Assembly: GCA_025774805.1 (NCBI GenBank)
Contig: JALGZR010000012.1
Coordinates: 1-64,000 of the forward strand
Direction: 5' to 3'
DNA: 64,000 nt
Origin: a bacterium
GTDB lineage: Bacteria > ARS69
The stretch's first letter is position 1; each line of letters opens with the position of its first letter. Below, in pieces: positions 62,342 through 64,000 of the stretch. The translations under genes were made by a program, and so were the position numbers. The notes below the pieces were generated by a model that was not told the DNA's origin, searched no databases, and worked only from the letters and a program-made list of their open reading frames with translations.

Positions 62342-62774
62342 CGAGCCTCTTCTCGATCTCGGGATCGTTCAGACCCAGGATCTGGGCCGCGAAGATCGCG
62401 GCATTCTTCCCCCCCGCGACTCCGATCGCCATCGTGGCCACCGGCACTCCGGGGGGCATCTGGACGATGGCGTGGAGCGAGTCCACCCCCGAGAGATGGG
62501 ATCCGGCCAGTGGCACTCCGATCACCGGAACCGTGGTCATCGACGCGACCACCCCGGGGAGTGCCGCGGCCATTCCGGCCCCGCAGATGATCACCTGGTA
62601 CCCCCGGGCCCGCGCGCCCATCGCGATCTCGCGGGTCCGTTCCGGGGCGCGGTGCGCCGACGAGACGACGAAGTCGCCGGTGAGTCCGAACTTCTCCAGA
62701 TAGTCGAGGCACCCCTGCATCGCCTCCCGGTCACTCTCGCTTCCCACCATCACGAGGACGCGTTTGGACATCAT
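62310..62774 (-). CDS. purE: N5-carboxyaminoimidazole ribonucleotide mutase
   Basis: The product is 154 residues. It rearranges N5-CAIR to CAIR in purine synthesis. The active-site blocks are VMVGSESDREAM, VVSSAHRAPERT, GAGMAAALPGVVAS and GVPLAGSHLSGVDSL, of the class I (bacterial) type that needs PurK. No purK is in the window. Its start ATGATG overlaps the purD stop (ATGA), so the genes are coupled. Confidence 0.96.
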   Translation of the reverse strand: MMSKRVLVMVGSESDREAMQGCLDYLEKFGLTGDFVVSSAHRAPERTREIAMGARARGYQVIICGAGMAAALPGVVASMTTVPVIGVPLAGSHLSGVDSLHAIVQMPPGVPVATMAIGVAGGKNAAIFAAQILGLNDPEIEKRLDEYKTELAAK

Positions 62775-64000
62775 CCGGTCTCCTCATTCACGGTGGCAGT
62801 CTCGGCCAATCCCTTCTCTCCGATGTCCGTCCGGTGGAACATCCCCTCGAACCGGATCGTGGCAAGCGTCCGGTGGGCCGCTTCGCGGGCGGCGGCGAGC
62901 GTCGGGCCCAGGCCCGTCACGGCGAGAACTCTCCCGCCCGCGGTGACGATTCGCCCGTCCTCGCGCCGGGCGGTCCCGGCGTGGAAGACGATCGCGTCGT
63001 CGCGCTGGTCCTCCTCCTCGAGCCCGGTGATCGTCCGTCCCGGGTCCGATCTCCGCGGATATCCCGCCGACGCGGCCACCACGGTGAGCGCGGCGCCCGG
63101 CCGAGTTCTCGGCGGCGGAGCCGAGGCCAGGTTTCCGCGGGCACACGCGGCGAACAGTTCGAGCGCGTCCCCGTCGAGAAGGGGCAGAACCACCTGAGCC
63201 TCCGGATCGCCGAAGCGCACGTTGTATTCGAGAACCTTCAGTCCCTGCGACGTGAACATCAGCCCCGCATAGAGCACGCCGCGGAAGTCGATCCCCTGCC
63301 GCGCGAGTCCCTCGACGATCGGCGTGACGGCCGAGGCCACCGCCGCCTCCAGAGCCTTCCCGCCGAGAGGAGGATAGGGAGCGTACGCGCCCATGCCTCC
63401 GGTGTTCGGCCCGCGATCGCCGTCGTAGACCCTCTTGTGATCCTGGCTCGGCACGAGCGTTCGAATCTCGTCTCCGGCGACGACGGCCATGACCGAGGCC
63501 TCGTCCCCTTCCAGCCACTCCTCGAGAACGAGTCGAGACCCCGCCTCACCGAAGACCTTCTCCTCCACCGCGCGCCGCACGGCGTCGAGAGCCGCGTCCC
63601 GGTTCTCCGCCATCACGACGCCCTTGCCGGCGGCGAGGCCGTCGGCCTTGACCGCGACGCGCTCTCCGAGCTCTTCGAGGGCCCGGGCCGCCTCGTCCCG
63701 GCTTCCCACGGTGATGGCGCGCGCGGTCGGCACGCCGCAGTCACGCATCCACTTCTTCGCGTGCACCTTGCTGCCCTCGAGTCGCGCCGCCTCACGGCCG
63801 GCGCCGAACACGAGAGCTCCCTCCCGCCGGAGGTGATCGGCGAGCCCGGCCACGAGCGGGGCCTCGGGCCCGACCACGACGAGATCGATGTCCTCGCGCC
63901 GGCAGTACGACACGACTTCGTCCCCGCGCGAGGGATCGAGGACGGCGTTCTCCGCGAGACGGGCCGTGCCCGCGTTGCCCGGCGCGCAGACCAGCCGGCC
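62771..64000 (-). CDS. purD: Phosphoribosylamine-glycine ligase, 5' end outside the window
   Basis: It joins glycine to phosphoribosylamine with ATP. About 409 codons are present and the coding frame is open to the window edge. The frame reads GRLVCAPGNAGTARLAENAV there, so roughly the first 15-20 residues, with the GGREHAL motif, are missing. ATP-grasp features: VVGPEAPLVAGLAD, VAVKADGLAAGKGVVMA, LEEWLEGDEAS, DRGPNTGGMGAYAP, EYNVRFGDPEAQ. It is the first visible gene of the operon purD-purE-tsaC-phosphatase-glyA. Confidence 0.96.
   Translation of the reverse strand, partial: GRLVCAPGNAGTARLAENAVLDPSRGDEVVSYCRREDIDLVVVGPEAPLVAGLADHLRREGALVFGAGREAARLEGSKVHAKKWMRDCGVPTARAITVGSRDEAARALEELGERVAVKADGLAAGKGVVMAENRDAALDAVRRAVEEKVFGEAGSRLVLEEWLEGDEASVMAVVAGDEIRTLVPSQDHKRVYDGDRGPNTGGMGAYAPYPPLGGKALEAAVASAVTPIVEGLARQGIDFRGVLYAGLMFTSQGLKVLEYNVRFGDPEAQVVLPLLDGDALELFAACARGNLASAPPPRTRPGAALTVVAASAGYPRRSDPGRTITGLEEEDQRDDAIVFHAGTARREDGRIVTAGGRVLAVTGLGPTLAAAREAAHRTLATIRFEGMFHRTDIGEKGLAETATVNEETG

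Overview
This is a gene-dense, very GC-rich (about two-thirds G+C by eye) chromosomal window. It carries about 45 supported protein genes, no rRNA or tRNA gene and no CRISPR array. Four large exported proteins end in a FlgD-like/Por-secretion-like Ig fold of about 85 residues. Together with PKN-type kinases, a SusC/RagA-like TonB receptor, M16, S8 and C25 peptidases and an OmpA lipoprotein, this points to a Gram-negative member of the FCB group. The style fits a high-GC lineage such as Candidatus Eisenbacteria (inference from gene content only).

Layout: 1-5.3 kb holds a secreted protein, a small membrane protein and a glycosyltransferase/CxxC-protein operon. 5.8-11.5 kb holds two Ser/Thr kinases (one with TPR repeats, one with a membrane sensor), a VOC protein, a 33-residue Lys-rich microprotein and a small membrane protein. 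11.7-15 kb holds an autoregulated-looking MarR-GNAT fusion, a cupin/YwaF-type pair and a coiled-coil lipoprotein. 15-20 kb holds two exported propeller proteins, one fused to a transglutaminase. 20-24 kb holds a methyltransferase pair and an ADP-forming acyl-CoA synthetase. 24-32 kb holds signalling proteins (STAS, FHA-GAF-PP2C, REC-STAS-STAS) around a fused aconitase-type hydro-lyase, a DSD1-type PLP enzyme and a cysteine desulfurase. 32-36.6 kb holds an ABC exporter with a frameshifted permease, a DUF2203 gene and a decayed region (IS91-like transposase scrap; esterase broken by a 46-bp tandem duplication). 36.8-46.5 kb holds cell-envelope and proteolysis genes (S8, DinB, OmpA, M16, TonB receptor). 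46.6-54.9 kb is a three-gene operon: a Rossmann protein, a 1599-residue acyl-CoA-synthetase/HEAT/kinase-like/GNAT fusion, and a FadD-type ligase. 55-59.8 kb holds a ZIP transporter, a gingipain-like peptidase and an outer-membrane barrel. 59.8-64 kb is the operon purD-purE-tsaC-arginine/tyrosine phosphatase-glyA on the minus strand, with purD running off the window.

The most unusual feature is a family of small palindromic repeats with about 18-bp terminal inverted repeats (CCTGCATTTCTCACCAGG type). The complete copies are flanked by CTAG on both sides. That CTAG usually contains the TAG stop codon of the neighbouring gene, so these elements sit exactly at gene ends. One copy supplies the stop of both convergent neighbours. 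A second family also starts at a CTAG stop, and its 92-bp core is present as two identical copies in opposite orientation 11 kb apart. The repeats look like non-autonomous elements with CTAG target specificity in a genome where CTAG is rare outside stop codons.

How genes work together: the purine/glycine/tRNA-modification operon and the 46.6-54.9 kb acyl-activation operon are tightly coupled by start/stop overlaps. The exported proteases and propeller proteins share a sorting domain and presumably one export route whose machinery is not in this window. Several partner-switching-type signalling proteins are dispersed among metabolic genes, not gathered in one regulatory operon.
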